Counted from the first letter of the stretch, positions 1 to 9,708 are shown. The stretch: DNA of 62,072 nucleotides from Geobacteraceae bacterium (GCA_007125165.1 SLDV01000005.1:1-62072); one strand, 5' to 3'. The notes: generated by a model from the sequence alone, not told the origin. Program-made: numbers and translations.

Positions 1-255
1 CCCTGGTCGCTCGCCAAAGACCCGCAACAACAGGAACGGCTGGGCACCGTCATGTACAACCTGATCGATTCCCTGCGCGTGGTCGCCGGATTAATTGTTC
101 CGTTTATGCCGGCAACGGCAGAACAAATTCTTGCCATCCTTGGTCAGGATACCGCCCACCTTCACCATCGGGCAGTTGATTTTTCCTTGCGCCTGCTGCC
201 CGGTATCCGTATCGAAAAAGCCGCGCCCTTGTTTCCGCGGATCGAAACCAGTTAG
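1..255 (+). CDS. metG: Methionyl-tRNA synthetase, C-terminal fragment
   Basis: This is the 3' end of a gene that begins before the window; the frame is open from base 1. The first visible residues read PWSLAKDP, matching the PW(K/S)LAKD segment in the anticodon-binding helical domain of class I methionyl-tRNA synthetases, and the protein closes with PLFPRIE, typical of the end of that domain. MetG charges tRNA-Met with methionine in the cytoplasm. The protein stops directly after LFPRIE plus a few residues, so the C-terminal tRNA-binding (EMAPII-like) domain of longer bacterial forms is absent here. A terminator-like hairpin follows 25 bases later. Only about 84 residues are visible, so the catalytic core cannot be judged. 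Confidence 0.85.
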   Translation, partial: PWSLAKDPQQQERLGTVMYNLIDSLRVVAGLIVPFMPATAEQILAILGQDTAHLHHRAVDFSLRLLPGIRIEKAAPLFPRIETS

Positions 256-280
256 AATACACCCGTTAGTTTAATTATCC

Positions 281-309
281 GGGGGTGCTTATGCGCCCCT
301 CTTCTTTTT
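281..309 (+). terminator. Intrinsic terminator after metG
   Basis: A GGGGTGC/GCGCCCC stem (one G-T pair) with a TTAT loop is followed by a pyrimidine run, TCTTCTTTTT. It lies 25 bases after the metG stop and would end that transcript before the TatD-radical SAM gene. Confidence 0.7.
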
Positions 310-371
310 ATTGCAGAAGATATAAATCCGCTGCATTCGGATATCACCGATAAGATATCCAGTAGACAACC

Positions 372-1760
372 ATGACTAATTCCATTCCCAAACTGATCGA
401 CAGCCACGCTCACCTAGATAACAGCCGCTTTGGTGATGATCTCGATGAAGTGATTATGGCGGCCCACAATGCCGGTGTCCGCCATATCCTCTCGATCGGC
501 TGCGATCTGCAAAGCTCGATTACCAATGCTGAGCTGGCTGCCCGATATGAGCCCCTTTACGCTGCAGTTGGATTTCACCCCCACGATGCCTCGGCACTGA
601 ATCAGGAATCAGTAGATCAGATCCGCCGGTTGTTGCAGCAACCCAAGGTTGTCGCTGTCGGTGAGATCGGGCTCGATTATTATCGCAATCGGTCCCCTCA
701 TGACACCCAGCAAATGGCTTTCCGCCGGCAGATTCTTCTCGCTAAAGAGGTTGGCAAGCCGGTCATCATTCATGATCGTGACGCCCACAACGATGTATTG
801 ACAATTCTTGCCGAAGAAAAAGCCGGCGAGGTTGGCGGTGTTCTTCACTGTTTCAGCGGTGACGAGGAAATGGCTCGCAAGTGCCTGGACATGGGCTTTT
901 ATCTTTCCTTCACGGGTGCCATCACTTATCCGAAAAATGACGCGGTTCGGACCATGTTGCGTCGGTTGCCATTGGACCGCATTCTGCTGGAAACGGATTG
1001 TCCTTATCTGTCCCCCCAACCTTTTCGCGGCAAACGCAATGAGCCTTCTTATCTGGTTTACACAGCCCAGACTCTTGCCGAGATCAAGGGTTTGAAGCTG
1101 GCAGATGTTGCCCGCATCACCAGTCGCAACTGCTATGACCTGTTCGGCATCGGTGCGATCGACACAGCGGCTACCATAGCTTATCAGATCCGCGATTCAC
1201 TCTATCTCAACATTACCAACCGCTGCACCAACAGTTGTGTTTTCTGTGCCAAATTCAATGATTTTGTTGTCAAAGGACATGAACTGAAGCTTGATCACGA
1301 GCCCGATGAGCAGGAAGTACTGTCCGCTATCGGCGACCCGACAACCTATAAGGAGATCGTCTTCTGCGGGTATGGCGAGCCATTGCTACGCCTCGACTTG
1401 ATCCTTAAGGTCGCGCGTCGGCTCAAAGACCGCGGATGTCGCATCCGCATCAACACTGACGGACAGGCCAACCTTGTTCACCAGCGCAATATCCTCCCTG
1501 AACTTGACGGACTGGTTGACGCCATCTCGGTATCCTTGAATGCAGCCGACGCCGGAACCTATCAGAACCTCTGTCAGTCCCGTTTTGGCGAACAGTCTTT
1601 TGCCGCCGTAACAGATTTTCTGCGTTCAGCCAAAGATCATATCCCCGACGTAACCGCCACCATGGTGACCTATCCGGGGGTTGATATCAACGCATGTGAA
1701 CAGCTCGCTAAAAAGTTGGGGGTTAGTTTTCGCATCCGTGAATACAATGAAGTGGGTTAA
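372..1760 (+). CDS. TatD-family metal hydrolase fused to a radical SAM domain
   Basis: A two-domain protein of 462 residues. Residues 1 to about 262 are a TatD-type metal-dependent hydrolase (DNase/3'-5' exonuclease family), with the metal ligands visible as DSHAHLD near the start, GEIGLDYY, HDRDAH, LHCFSG and the late LETDCPYLSP. Residues from about 270 carry a radical SAM domain with the CxxxCxxC cluster at C285, C289 and C292 (CTNSCVFC), followed by a GYGEP motif that usually contacts SAM. TatD proteins are normally about 260 residues, so the second half is a true fusion. Such TatD-linked radical SAM proteins occur in other anaerobes, but their substrate is unknown to me. The gene stands 20 bases before gor on the same strand and may be cotranscribed with it. 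Confidence 0.85.
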   Translation: MTNSIPKLIDSHAHLDNSRFGDDLDEVIMAAHNAGVRHILSIGCDLQSSITNAELAARYEPLYAAVGFHPHDASALNQESVDQIRRLLQQPKVVAVGEIGLDYYRNRSPHDTQQMAFRRQILLAKEVGKPVIIHDRDAHNDVLTILAEEKAGEVGGVLHCFSGDEEMARKCLDMGFYLSFTGAITYPKNDAVRTMLRRLPLDRILLETDCPYLSPQPFRGKRNEPSYLVYTAQTLAEIKGLKLADVARITSRNCYDLFGIGAIDTAATIAYQIRDSLYLNITNRCTNSCVFCAKFNDFVVKGHELKLDHEPDEQEVLSAIGDPTTYKEIVFCGYGEPLLRLDLILKVARRLKDRGCRIRINTDGQANLVHQRNILPELDGLVDAISVSLNAADAGTYQNLCQSRFGEQSFAAVTDFLRSAKDHIPDVTATMVTYPGVDINACEQLAKKLGVSFRIREYNEVG

Positions 1761-1780
1761 CTTTAAAGGAAGCTATTTAC

Positions 1781-3151
1781 ATGAATGATCAGTACCAGTA
1801 CGACCTGTTTGTTATCGGTGCCGGGTCCGGCGGCGTCAGGGCCGCTCGTATGGCTGCAGCTCAAGGAATCCGGGTTGCTGTTGCTGAACAGGATCGCGCC
1901 GGCGGCACCTGTGTGAACCTGGGCTGTGTTCCGAAAAAACTCTATGTCCACGCTGCTGAATTCGGTTCTTCTTTTGCGTATGCGTCCGGTTTCGGTTTTC
2001 ACTCCCGGCGCGCCCCCTTTGATTGGTCGATTTTGCAGCAGAACAAGGATAATGTCACCCAACAGGCCAACCGGGGACTTGAAGGCATGCTGACAAAAGC
2101 CGGCGCAGCCCTGATCAAAGGCAGGGCCATCCTGACCGGCGCGCATGAAGTCACAGTTGATGGCCGCAGCTACAGCGCCAGACGCATTCTGATAGCCACC
2201 GGCAGCAGACCCTTCATCCCGGAACTGCCCGGCAAAGAGCATATGCTTGTCTCGGACGATATCTTTAACCTGAAAGCCCTCCCGACTCGCGCCCTGATTA
2301 TTGGTGGCGGTTACATCGCTACGGAATTTGCCGGTATTTTTCACGGTCTGGGGGTTGCGGTAACGCAAGTCTATCAGGGTGAACTCTTTCTCCGTGGGTT
2401 TGACAACGAGATCCGTTTATATGTGGCTGAACACATGAGGAAAAAAGGAATTGATCTGCGTTTTAACTCCAACCCCGTCAAAATCGAAAAGACAGAGGCA
2501 GGATATCTTCAGGTCATTTTACCCGACAAGAGGATCCTTGAAACGGATATGGTTCTGGCAGCGACCGGCCGCCGTCCAAATACGGCGGACATTGGTCTGG
2601 AGCAGGTCGGGGTTACACTGGATGAAAAGGGAGCCATTATCGTCAATGAAGGGTTCCAGACCAGCATCCCTTCTATTTATGCCCTGGGTGATGTAATCGA
2701 CCGCATGCAGTTGACCCCGGTTGCCCTGGCCGAAGCAATGAATCTGGTCGATCGTTTATATCGCGGCAAAGACAATTCTTTAAGTTACGATCTCATCCCC
2801 ACCGCGGTATTCAGTACACCCAACATCGGCACCGTCGGCCTGACAGAAGAGCAAGCGACGGGGCTATATGCCAGTATTGACGTATATTCAACCGAATTCC
2901 GTTCCCTCAAACAGTCCCTGTCCGGCACAACTGAACGTTACCTGATGAAACTGATTGTGGATACGGCAACCGACCGGGTTGTCGGCGCCCATATGGCCGG
3001 CGAAGGAGCGGGGGAAATTATCCAGGGCATTGCCGTTGCCCTGAAAGCAGGGGCTACCAAAGCAATCTTCGATCAGACCGTCGGGATACATCCGACCAGC
3101 GCCGAAGAGTTTGTCACCATGCGCAGTTTAACCCGCTCCCACTCCAGGTGA
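1781..3151 (+). CDS. gor: Glutathione-disulfide reductase
   Basis: A 456-residue flavoprotein of the pyridine nucleotide-disulfide oxidoreductase family that reduces oxidised glutathione with NAD(P)H in the cytoplasm. The N terminus has the FAD-binding GAGSGG motif, then the redox-active pair in GGTCVNLGCVPKK. A second nucleotide-binding motif, GGGYIATEFAG, lies near residue 175, a second FAD segment (YALGDV) near residue 301, and the C-terminal active-site segment is GIHPTSAEEFVTM. The GCVPKKLY sequence and the HPT..EE segment fit glutathione reductase better than lipoamide dehydrogenase or mercuric reductase. A GGAAG ribosome-binding site precedes the ATG. Related reductases for other thiols cannot be fully ruled out. 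Confidence 0.88.
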   Translation: MNDQYQYDLFVIGAGSGGVRAARMAAAQGIRVAVAEQDRAGGTCVNLGCVPKKLYVHAAEFGSSFAYASGFGFHSRRAPFDWSILQQNKDNVTQQANRGLEGMLTKAGAALIKGRAILTGAHEVTVDGRSYSARRILIATGSRPFIPELPGKEHMLVSDDIFNLKALPTRALIIGGGYIATEFAGIFHGLGVAVTQVYQGELFLRGFDNEIRLYVAEHMRKKGIDLRFNSNPVKIEKTEAGYLQVILPDKRILETDMVLAATGRRPNTADIGLEQVGVTLDEKGAIIVNEGFQTSIPSIYALGDVIDRMQLTPVALAEAMNLVDRLYRGKDNSLSYDLIPTAVFSTPNIGTVGLTEEQATGLYASIDVYSTEFRSLKQSLSGTTERYLMKLIVDTATDRVVGAHMAGEGAGEIIQGIAVALKAGATKAIFDQTVGIHPTSAEEFVTMRSLTRSHSR

Positions 3152-3201
3152 TCCAGGAATCGGACTTGATGAACACGGGTCCCTGCGTTCCACCGAACGA
3201 C

Positions 3202-5562
3202 TTACTGGACACGTAATCGTCTCAAGGTATTGTCGAGCATGTTGCGCAACGATTCCCTGCTCTCCCCTTGCACCTCGGGCAGCAATTTTTCCAGCAAGCG
3301 ATCTGAAGCCTCCTGTTTTGCCTGCTCAATTGCCTGTCTCTCCAGCGCCGGCGTATCGAAGCCGACTCTGGGACTGGCCAAACTGCCGCTTATCTGCAGA
3401 GGCAGTACGCCCCAACCGGTATGGTCCACAAAAGCTTGTTTCAACCTCTCCGAAGCGCCCATACGGCTGAGAACTTCCGGCGCCAGTCGAGTCGCCAACG
3501 CCAGATTGATAGAGCCGTCAAGACCGACACTTCCGGCTGGGGTCATTTTTACCCGTGACCCGTCCAGGTGACTGTCAATCAGTGCCTTACCGTCTCTTAA
3601 TCGATAAGTACCGTGAAATTCGCGAAAACTGATATTTTTCAAATCAGGGCTGTCAAGAAACCAGGACACCTGATTCAACAATTCGAAATCACTGAGCCCA
3701 CCTTGAGACAACTGGATTTCTCCATCAAGGCGTAACGCCTGAAGAAGACTCCGGGCAATTGTTCCGCGACCGGAAAAACTGTTGAGCCAATTAACCTGAC
3801 CACTGACCTTCTGTCTTGATGCGGGGAAAAATCCACTGACCAGTGTCGACATATCAGGCTGGGTCAGTCCCACCTGCCCCTGATAGGTAAAACCCTCAAC
3901 CCCGAGATCAATTGTAGACATCATACTGAACTGACCTTCACCAATGCGTCCGTTCAATGGTGAAATGGTTAAACGGTTGTTTTTAAGCTCAATAGCGGCG
4001 TTGACTTGCTGCATCGTTAACTTGCGGTAGAGCAGCCTGTCAACACTCACAGAACCGATAAGATGGAGCGGCAGGTCATAAGGACCAAGTTCGTGTGTAG
4101 CCGGAGAAACTTCTGCCGTAGTGGATACCCCGTTATCTTCTTCAGCAGGAAATAATTTGTTCAGATCCAGTTCACGAGACGACAGGGAAAAAGTTCCACT
4201 GATCAATGGTGACAGCAGGTCTTCAAGATGAAAGACCAGTCGCGCCTGCTGATCGCCGGCCTTAAACACCAGATTGTCAGATTCAAGACCCTTATGTGAA
4301 TAACGAATATCTCCATTCACACCGGTTCTAATATTGTTCAGGGTGGCCTGCACATCGTTCAACCGAACTTGTGCGGAATGAACCAGTCTGCTTCCGGCGT
4401 TGGCAGGACCCAGAAGGCGCAAGCGTGCCGTCATCACTCCAGCCGGACTGTAGGGTTGCAGCTCGCGTGTTAGAGATTGAGGTAAACTTTGCAGACTGTG
4501 ACGCAGATCTGCCCGGTCGAGCATCAGGTCAAGATCAAGCGCCGGATCCGGGCCGGACAGGTTGATATTGCCCTGAAGGGTCGTCCTGATATCATTGTAA
4601 TTCAACAATGCCGTCGAAATTTCAAATAATTCGCGCAAATAATCGTAACGAACAGCATAGTCGGCAAACAGCCGCACCCCTCGTAACGGCATGTCAGGCA
4701 CATCCCGCAGCACCATATCAATCTGATCAAGAGTTATCCTGCCCCGTGAAACAAGATGCTCAGGGTCCCACTCCAGATCAACATTGATTTCAAGTTGAGC
4801 GCTGCCGAGGGAGCCCGGCAACTGATTCCGGTAATAAGGCGCAAAAGGGATCAAATCAAGAGGGGTCAGACGTAAGACCGCGCTACCCGAGCGGCGCGAC
4901 ATATCAACCTGTGCTGAAAAATTGACTTGCGCCTGATTCAGGACAACAGAAATATCGACAGGAAAACTTTCATTCATCGACATATTTTTAACGCTCAGAT
5001 TCAGATTGCTGAAACTGTAGCGAAAAGGTGCACCAGGATTGATGTGTCGATCGATAAAGAGGACCTGACCATTGCGAATGCTGATTTGTTGAATCAACAA
5101 CTCAAAAGCGGTGGCCATTGTAGAACCCGTACCAGTTTCGCGGCTTTTATTAGTCTCCTCCTGATGTTCGTTTGCAATCAAGTCACTGAAGTTAAAAGTT
5201 CCATCAGGAAGGCGGATAAATGTAATTGACGGTTCATCCAACAGAAATTCCCTGATGTCAAGCTGCCCTTTAAGTAACGGCCACAGACGGTAGCTCAGGC
5301 GGGCACTAGCTACCGACACAAAGGAATCTGTCGATTGTAACTCGCGGACAGTCAGATCGTTGATCGATACGCCGGAGAAAATTCCTATTTCAATATCACC
5401 GATGTCAACTGTACGCCCGAGCTGCTTCTCAACCATCGGCAGGAACGTTGAGCGTACTCGTTCAGGTGTCAATTGTGTCTGTACCAGAACAACCAGAGCA
5501 GCCAAAAGAACCGCAACAATGGCAACAAGAATCAGAAAAAACCTGACCACACCGGACATCAT
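3202..5562 (-). CDS. AsmA-family envelope protein
   Basis: A 786-residue protein with one N-terminal membrane segment (about residues 8-27) followed by a large periplasmic region. The start of the exported part, with LTPERVRSTFLPMVEKQLGR and then VDIGDIEIGIFSGVSI, is characteristic of AsmA-like proteins, which are thought to help carry lipids or shape the outer membrane in Gram-negative bacteria. The C-terminal 150 residues contain the conserved AsmA region ending in PRVGFDTP and a charged helix. The gene converges on gor and is divergent from the retropepsin-like gene. Its precise substrate cannot be inferred. Confidence 0.82.
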   Translation of the reverse strand: MMSGVVRFFLILVAIVAVLLAALVVLVQTQLTPERVRSTFLPMVEKQLGRTVDIGDIEIGIFSGVSINDLTVRELQSTDSFVSVASARLSYRLWPLLKGQLDIREFLLDEPSITFIRLPDGTFNFSDLIANEHQEETNKSRETGTGSTMATAFELLIQQISIRNGQVLFIDRHINPGAPFRYSFSNLNLSVKNMSMNESFPVDISVVLNQAQVNFSAQVDMSRRSGSAVLRLTPLDLIPFAPYYRNQLPGSLGSAQLEINVDLEWDPEHLVSRGRITLDQIDMVLRDVPDMPLRGVRLFADYAVRYDYLRELFEISTALLNYNDIRTTLQGNINLSGPDPALDLDLMLDRADLRHSLQSLPQSLTRELQPYSPAGVMTARLRLLGPANAGSRLVHSAQVRLNDVQATLNNIRTGVNGDIRYSHKGLESDNLVFKAGDQQARLVFHLEDLLSPLISGTFSLSSRELDLNKLFPAEEDNGVSTTAEVSPATHELGPYDLPLHLIGSVSVDRLLYRKLTMQQVNAAIELKNNRLTISPLNGRIGEGQFSMMSTIDLGVEGFTYQGQVGLTQPDMSTLVSGFFPASRQKVSGQVNWLNSFSGRGTIARSLLQALRLDGEIQLSQGGLSDFELLNQVSWFLDSPDLKNISFREFHGTYRLRDGKALIDSHLDGSRVKMTPAGSVGLDGSINLALATRLAPEVLSRMGASERLKQAFVDHTGWGVLPLQISGSLASPRVGFDTPALERQAIEQAKQEASDRLLEKLLPEVQGESRESLRNMLDNTLRRLRVQ

Positions 5563-5690
5563 TTCCTCCAGGCAAATAATTTAGCGCAAACTAATAATAA
5601 TACTAATGATGCGCCCGGCCTGCGTCAATGAAAAACCTATTGTTTTTCGATAAAATAGATAACACCAAGTGATCTTCGGTTACTCAAAAG

Positions 5691-5729
5691 AAAAGACCAG
5701 ACTCCTGTGAATCTGGTCTTTTCTTTTTC
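5691..5729. terminator. Strong symmetric terminator in a divergent spacer
   Basis: AAAAGACCAGA (5691-5701) pairs perfectly with TCTGGTCTTTT (5712-5722), followed by CTTTTT; the opposite strand also ends in a T-rich run (CTTTTGAG), so it may work both ways. It lies between two genes that point away from each other, so it cannot end either of them. It may stop addBA read-through from the minus strand, or end a small RNA. Confidence 0.75.
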
Positions 5730-5860
5730 TCTTTTAGGCAAATAAATGAATGAAATAATTATACTAATCGGCATATCAAGCTTTAATATTAGAATTCTTT
5801 ACTTTTGTCTGGGTGATGACTACATTAGCCTGAAACAAGCGAAACACTATGAGGTTATGT

Positions 5861-6337
5861 ATGAAAAGAGATAAAAATTCGCTGCTACTTGATGTCGGCT
5901 GGTGTGAATGGGTGGCCTTTCCGCAACTTAAAATCCCCGCCATTGAGGCACAGATTGATACGGACAAACGTTATTCCATGCTGTGTGTGTTTGATTTTAC
6001 CACCTTTAAAGACGGTGCAGACTTGATGGTCAGCTTTGGAATTCATCCTATTCAGAAAAACACGGACGTGGAAGTCTATTCGGTTACCGCGGTTAAAAAC
6101 CGACGATTGATCAATCTGCCCGATGAATCACGACAGTGGTGCTACAGCATTGAAACAGAACTGCGAATCGGATCGATGAAAAAAAACGTTGAACTTTATC
6201 TGGTCAAAGACTGCTCGTCGATGTTCCGCCTGCAACTGGCTTCGCAGGCTATGAAAAAACTGGCCAACATCAATCCGCACAAGAGATACATGACCGGCAA
6301 CATTCTCAGCCCCGGGTTTCTAGGCATGACCGGCTGA
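5861..6337 (+). CDS. Retropepsin-like (PF05618, 'ATP-dependent zinc protease') family protein with degenerate active site
   Basis: A protein of 158 residues. I start it at 5861 because GAGG lies 6 bases upstream; an in-frame ATG also exists at 5849. The order VGWCEWVAFPQL, IPAIEAQIDT, FGIHPIQKNT, SIETELRIG and FRLQLASQAM matches the family GWREWVALPEL, IPAIKAKVDTGA, HPLQR and RMLLGRTAL, as I remember it. In that family the DTGA is a retropepsin-type aspartate motif and LLGR the paired hydrophobic-glycine motif. Here DTGA has become DTDK and the LLGR segment has become QLAS, so both catalytic landmarks are altered and the protein is probably not a peptidase. The gene has no same-strand neighbour in the next 6 kb. 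Confidence 0.65.
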   Translation: MKRDKNSLLLDVGWCEWVAFPQLKIPAIEAQIDTDKRYSMLCVFDFTTFKDGADLMVSFGIHPIQKNTDVEVYSVTAVKNRRLINLPDESRQWCYSIETELRIGSMKKNVELYLVKDCSSMFRLQLASQAMKKLANINPHKRYMTGNILSPGFLGMTG

Positions 6338-6369
6338 GCAAGGATATTCTACCTGCCATCACTATCGCT

Positions 6370-9300
6370 TCAATTGGGCATTCGCATTTCATACCATCCA
6401 TCTACCAAGGGGAAGTAGATCGCTGCCTTGACCTCGTGGGCCGGATCATGCTGCCTTATCAACTCCAGATAAATCATCATCTGCTGTTGATAACGGGATG
6501 CTTCACGAAATAAAAAAGCCTCCAGGTTATCACCTGGCGCAGGAGTGCTGGTTTTGTAATCAACCACCCAACGCACCCCCTGATCGACGAAAGTTCGGTC
6601 AATCACGGCATGAACAAGCTGTCCGTCCTTCAAGCCACTCAGTGCCAACTCTGATGCCTGATCCTGATGCGCAGACAACAACCATTTTCCACGCCGGCTA
6701 TTCACGGTTCGGTTGACAGCATTCAGAATCATTTCTGTCGCTTCATCAAGATCGACCTGCCTTACTCCAAGGCTGCGTAGTGATTGCCTGATATGAGAAA
6801 GCAAGTCCGTTGCCGCCGTCTTCTTCCAGACGGCATCACCATAACGGGCAATCCGGTCAAAAAAGCGGTGTACCAACGTACCCACATGGCGATGCATCGA
6901 TTTTTCCCAACCGCTATAAAGATCATCAACCAGATCAACGGCGTTCACGGCAGAGGCGACCACCTCCTCAACCGATGCAACCACGGGAAGCGAAGCCGCT
7001 TCAGGCACTTTCCAATGGCTTTTAAGCCGCTGCTGCGAAGGGGCTTTACGTTCTGGAAATTCTGCTGTTGCTGAAAGTTCATATTCATCATAAACCTGTG
7101 AAACAAGAGGCCATAATTTTTCCAGCAGGGAGCCTTTGGCGGGGCGCAGTTGTTCATTTTGCCCTGCCACAGCATGTCCAAACAGATGCAGCCGCCTGAT
7201 CGCTCTGGTAACAGCGACGTACAGCAGGCGGGCATTTTCATGATCATCTTTGCGTTCCTCAATACCTGCTACCATTTGATAAACCGGGTCCTTTTCCTGA
7301 CTGCCGCGCTCTGCCATCGGGGCCAGCAACAGTCCATGTTCCGGATGTTCCATCCAGCGTAAAAGAGGCGCGTCTGAATGCCGGGTTTTTTTTCCAAGTC
7401 CGGGAAGAATAACGGTATCGAACTGCAATCCCTTTGCCTTGTGAATGGTCATGATCTGCAACTTGCCACTCGCGCGGCTGTCGGATGGAGAATAAAGCTT
7501 CTGCAGCTTGCTGGACAACTGATCAAGGTTTTTGACATCGCCCCCCTGGTCCATCGTTTCAATCAGCTCTAAAACCAGAGTACAATCGTTCAGGGCAGTA
7601 TCCGTCAAACCAACGGGACCGCCAAGTGCAAGCCAGCATCCTTCAACCAGATCACGCAGCGGTCGTTGCCCGCGCGCCGACATTCCACGCTTGATAATTG
7701 GCCATATTCGTTCGATACGGTGGCGGCCATCGTCGGACAAGGCTTGCAGGATGTGAGAGTCTGCCAGTATTGACGGGATTGTACGGTCATGCGGAAAGTC
7801 ACAGATGAAGGTGAGATCACCCAGAGTCAGACCGCACCAGGGAGCCCTGAGCACAGCCGCCCATGCAAGTCGGTCGCCGCGATGAACAAGGGCGCGGGCT
7901 AAATGAATAATATCAAGAACGGATGGACGCGACTCAAGCGGCTCAATGTCTTTGCCCTGATAGGCAATACCGCGCTGACGCAAGAGCGGCAACAATTGGC
8001 GCAGATGAGACCGTCCACGCACCAGAACAGCAATGGTCTGCTCCACATCCTGTTCCTGGGCAGACAGAATTAACTCAACAATTTTCTCCGCTTCAACCTG
8101 ATCATCGGCATTGCTAAAAGGATGAACGCACACAGCCTTGCCTTCCAGGGAAGGTTTGACCGGCTGTGCTGTAACTGCCGGAACGGAACCGGTAGTCACG
8201 TCCATTCGTTGCGGGAAAATACTTGTAAAGGCCTCATTTGCCCAGTCAACCAAGCCCTGCTGAGAACGAAAATTAGAACTCAGGCGCAATGCTTTGAGAG
8301 GAAGTTCAGCACTTCCGAATGTGCCTCCGAAGCTGTCAAGAAACAATCCGACCTCTGCTTCACGAAAACGATAGATCGATTGCATTGGATCCCCAACCAG
8401 AAACAGAGTACGTCCGTCATCGCCGGTCCAGCCCGAGGTCAAGGTACTGAAAAGCTGATATTGCAGTCGTGAAGTATCCTGGAATTCGTCAACCAGTATG
8501 TGCTGGAGTTGATGATCAAGCTGCAGCAGCAGATCACTGGGGTTATCAGATGCTCCCAAAGCCTGATTCGCCTTCATGGCAACCTCAGCGAAGTCGGTTT
8601 TTCCAAGAGAGCGAAACACCAACCATAATTCAGCAACCAGTCGCGGCAACAGATCGAAAAAAGTTTCCAGTAACTGCCACTGCTGCCCGCTATAAAGTTG
8701 TCGCGGCAGAGTGCGAAGCTGATTGAGTGCTGCCACCAGCCCTGGTACCTGTTCAAAAACCGTAAGCAGGTCGGCCATGCGCTGCTTGAACTCTTTATAC
8801 TCGTCCCCTGGCGGAAATCCGACATTCTTATTCAGTGACTTCCTGAAAGTACCGGAAGAGGTCAACAGCAGATCAGCGAATCCGCACCAGAAAGGCATCT
8901 GGTCCATGGTGGCAGCAGGTAAAGCGGCAAAACCGCGACACTGGACGATGGAAATATCTGCCGGGCAGTGTTGCGCGGCAAAATCACCACAAGCCAGGAG
9001 TTCAGCAACCAGACCGGCAGGAATCATGTTTTTTACATACTGAAGATGTTCATTACAGAGACGCTCTAGCCCTGTATTGAGTTCAGTACGTAATTCATCT
9101 CGATCATCAGTCAGATGCCTGAGCCATTGGTCACGTCGCCCCAGCAGCGCCACCAACATTCTCTGCACCACCGCCATGTCGTTATCCAGATGTTTCAGCA
9201 GAACCTGCAGGGCATCACTGACCGCCCCCGGTTGTTCCAGCTGCTCAAGAAGTTGCTGTACCGCTGCCTCATAAAGTTCAGTCGCATCTTCGCTGATTTC

Positions 9301-9708
9301 AGGCATGCCGCCAAAACGTGTTGCCCAGGGCATTTTTCGCACGAGGGTTGCGCAAAAGCTGTCAATTGTCTGAATTGCCAGTTGAGACGGGTTCAACAAC
9401 AGGATCTCGCCCTGACGATCCAGAGCCTGTCGGGCCAGATGCCAGGTCAGGGCTGCGTGCTCCTGTTGTGGCTGTTCTTCTGTTAACGCCTTCTTCAAAG
9501 CCTCCAGCAAGCGACGCCGCATCTCAGCAGCGGCCTTGTTGGTAAAGGTAATCGCCAACACCTGTTGCGGTTTTTCAACAACTGCAAGCAAGGCCAGCAG
9601 ACGCTGAATAAGCAGTTCTGTTTTACCTGAACCGGCCGGTGCCTGGACGATACAGGAACAGTTCACATCAATCGCCTGTAAACGCTGCTGCTGATCTGTG
9701 CTACTCAT
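6370..9708 (-). CDS. AddA-like UvrD-family helicase-nuclease
   Basis: A protein of 1112 residues starting MSSTDQQQRLQA at 9708, where ATGAGTAG overlaps the stop of the addB-like gene by 8 bases. Superfamily 1 helicase motifs appear in order: Walker A APAGSGKTELL near residue 25, the DEFQDTS box near residue 390, a GDPMQSIYRFR box, IMTIHKAKGLQFD and LYVAVTRA. The C terminus has a PD-(D/E)XK nuclease signature, VIDRTF...WVVDYKTS. The protein would unwind and cut double-strand ends with its partner for recombinational repair, as AddAB and RecBCD do. Length and domain order are normal for AddA. A longer start upstream would run into the partner gene and lacks similarity, so I rejected it. Confidence 0.85.
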   Translation of the reverse strand: MSSTDQQQRLQAIDVNCSCIVQAPAGSGKTELLIQRLLALLAVVEKPQQVLAITFTNKAAAEMRRRLLEALKKALTEEQPQQEHAALTWHLARQALDRQGEILLLNPSQLAIQTIDSFCATLVRKMPWATRFGGMPEISEDATELYEAAVQQLLEQLEQPGAVSDALQVLLKHLDNDMAVVQRMLVALLGRRDQWLRHLTDDRDELRTELNTGLERLCNEHLQYVKNMIPAGLVAELLACGDFAAQHCPADISIVQCRGFAALPAATMDQMPFWCGFADLLLTSSGTFRKSLNKNVGFPPGDEYKEFKQRMADLLTVFEQVPGLVAALNQLRTLPRQLYSGQQWQLLETFFDLLPRLVAELWLVFRSLGKTDFAEVAMKANQALGASDNPSDLLLQLDHQLQHILVDEFQDTSRLQYQLFSTLTSGWTGDDGRTLFLVGDPMQSIYRFREAEVGLFLDSFGGTFGSAELPLKALRLSSNFRSQQGLVDWANEAFTSIFPQRMDVTTGSVPAVTAQPVKPSLEGKAVCVHPFSNADDQVEAEKIVELILSAQEQDVEQTIAVLVRGRSHLRQLLPLLRQRGIAYQGKDIEPLESRPSVLDIIHLARALVHRGDRLAWAAVLRAPWCGLTLGDLTFICDFPHDRTIPSILADSHILQALSDDGRHRIERIWPIIKRGMSARGQRPLRDLVEGCWLALGGPVGLTDTALNDCTLVLELIETMDQGGDVKNLDQLSSKLQKLYSPSDSRASGKLQIMTIHKAKGLQFDTVILPGLGKKTRHSDAPLLRWMEHPEHGLLLAPMAERGSQEKDPVYQMVAGIEERKDDHENARLLYVAVTRAIRRLHLFGHAVAGQNEQLRPAKGSLLEKLWPLVSQVYDEYELSATAEFPERKAPSQQRLKSHWKVPEAASLPVVASVEEVVASAVNAVDLVDDLYSGWEKSMHRHVGTLVHRFFDRIARYGDAVWKKTAATDLLSHIRQSLRSLGVRQVDLDEATEMILNAVNRTVNSRRGKWLLSAHQDQASELALSGLKDGQLVHAVIDRTFVDQGVRWVVDYKTSTPAPGDNLEAFLFREASRYQQQMMIYLELIRQHDPAHEVKAAIYFPLVDGWYEMRMPN

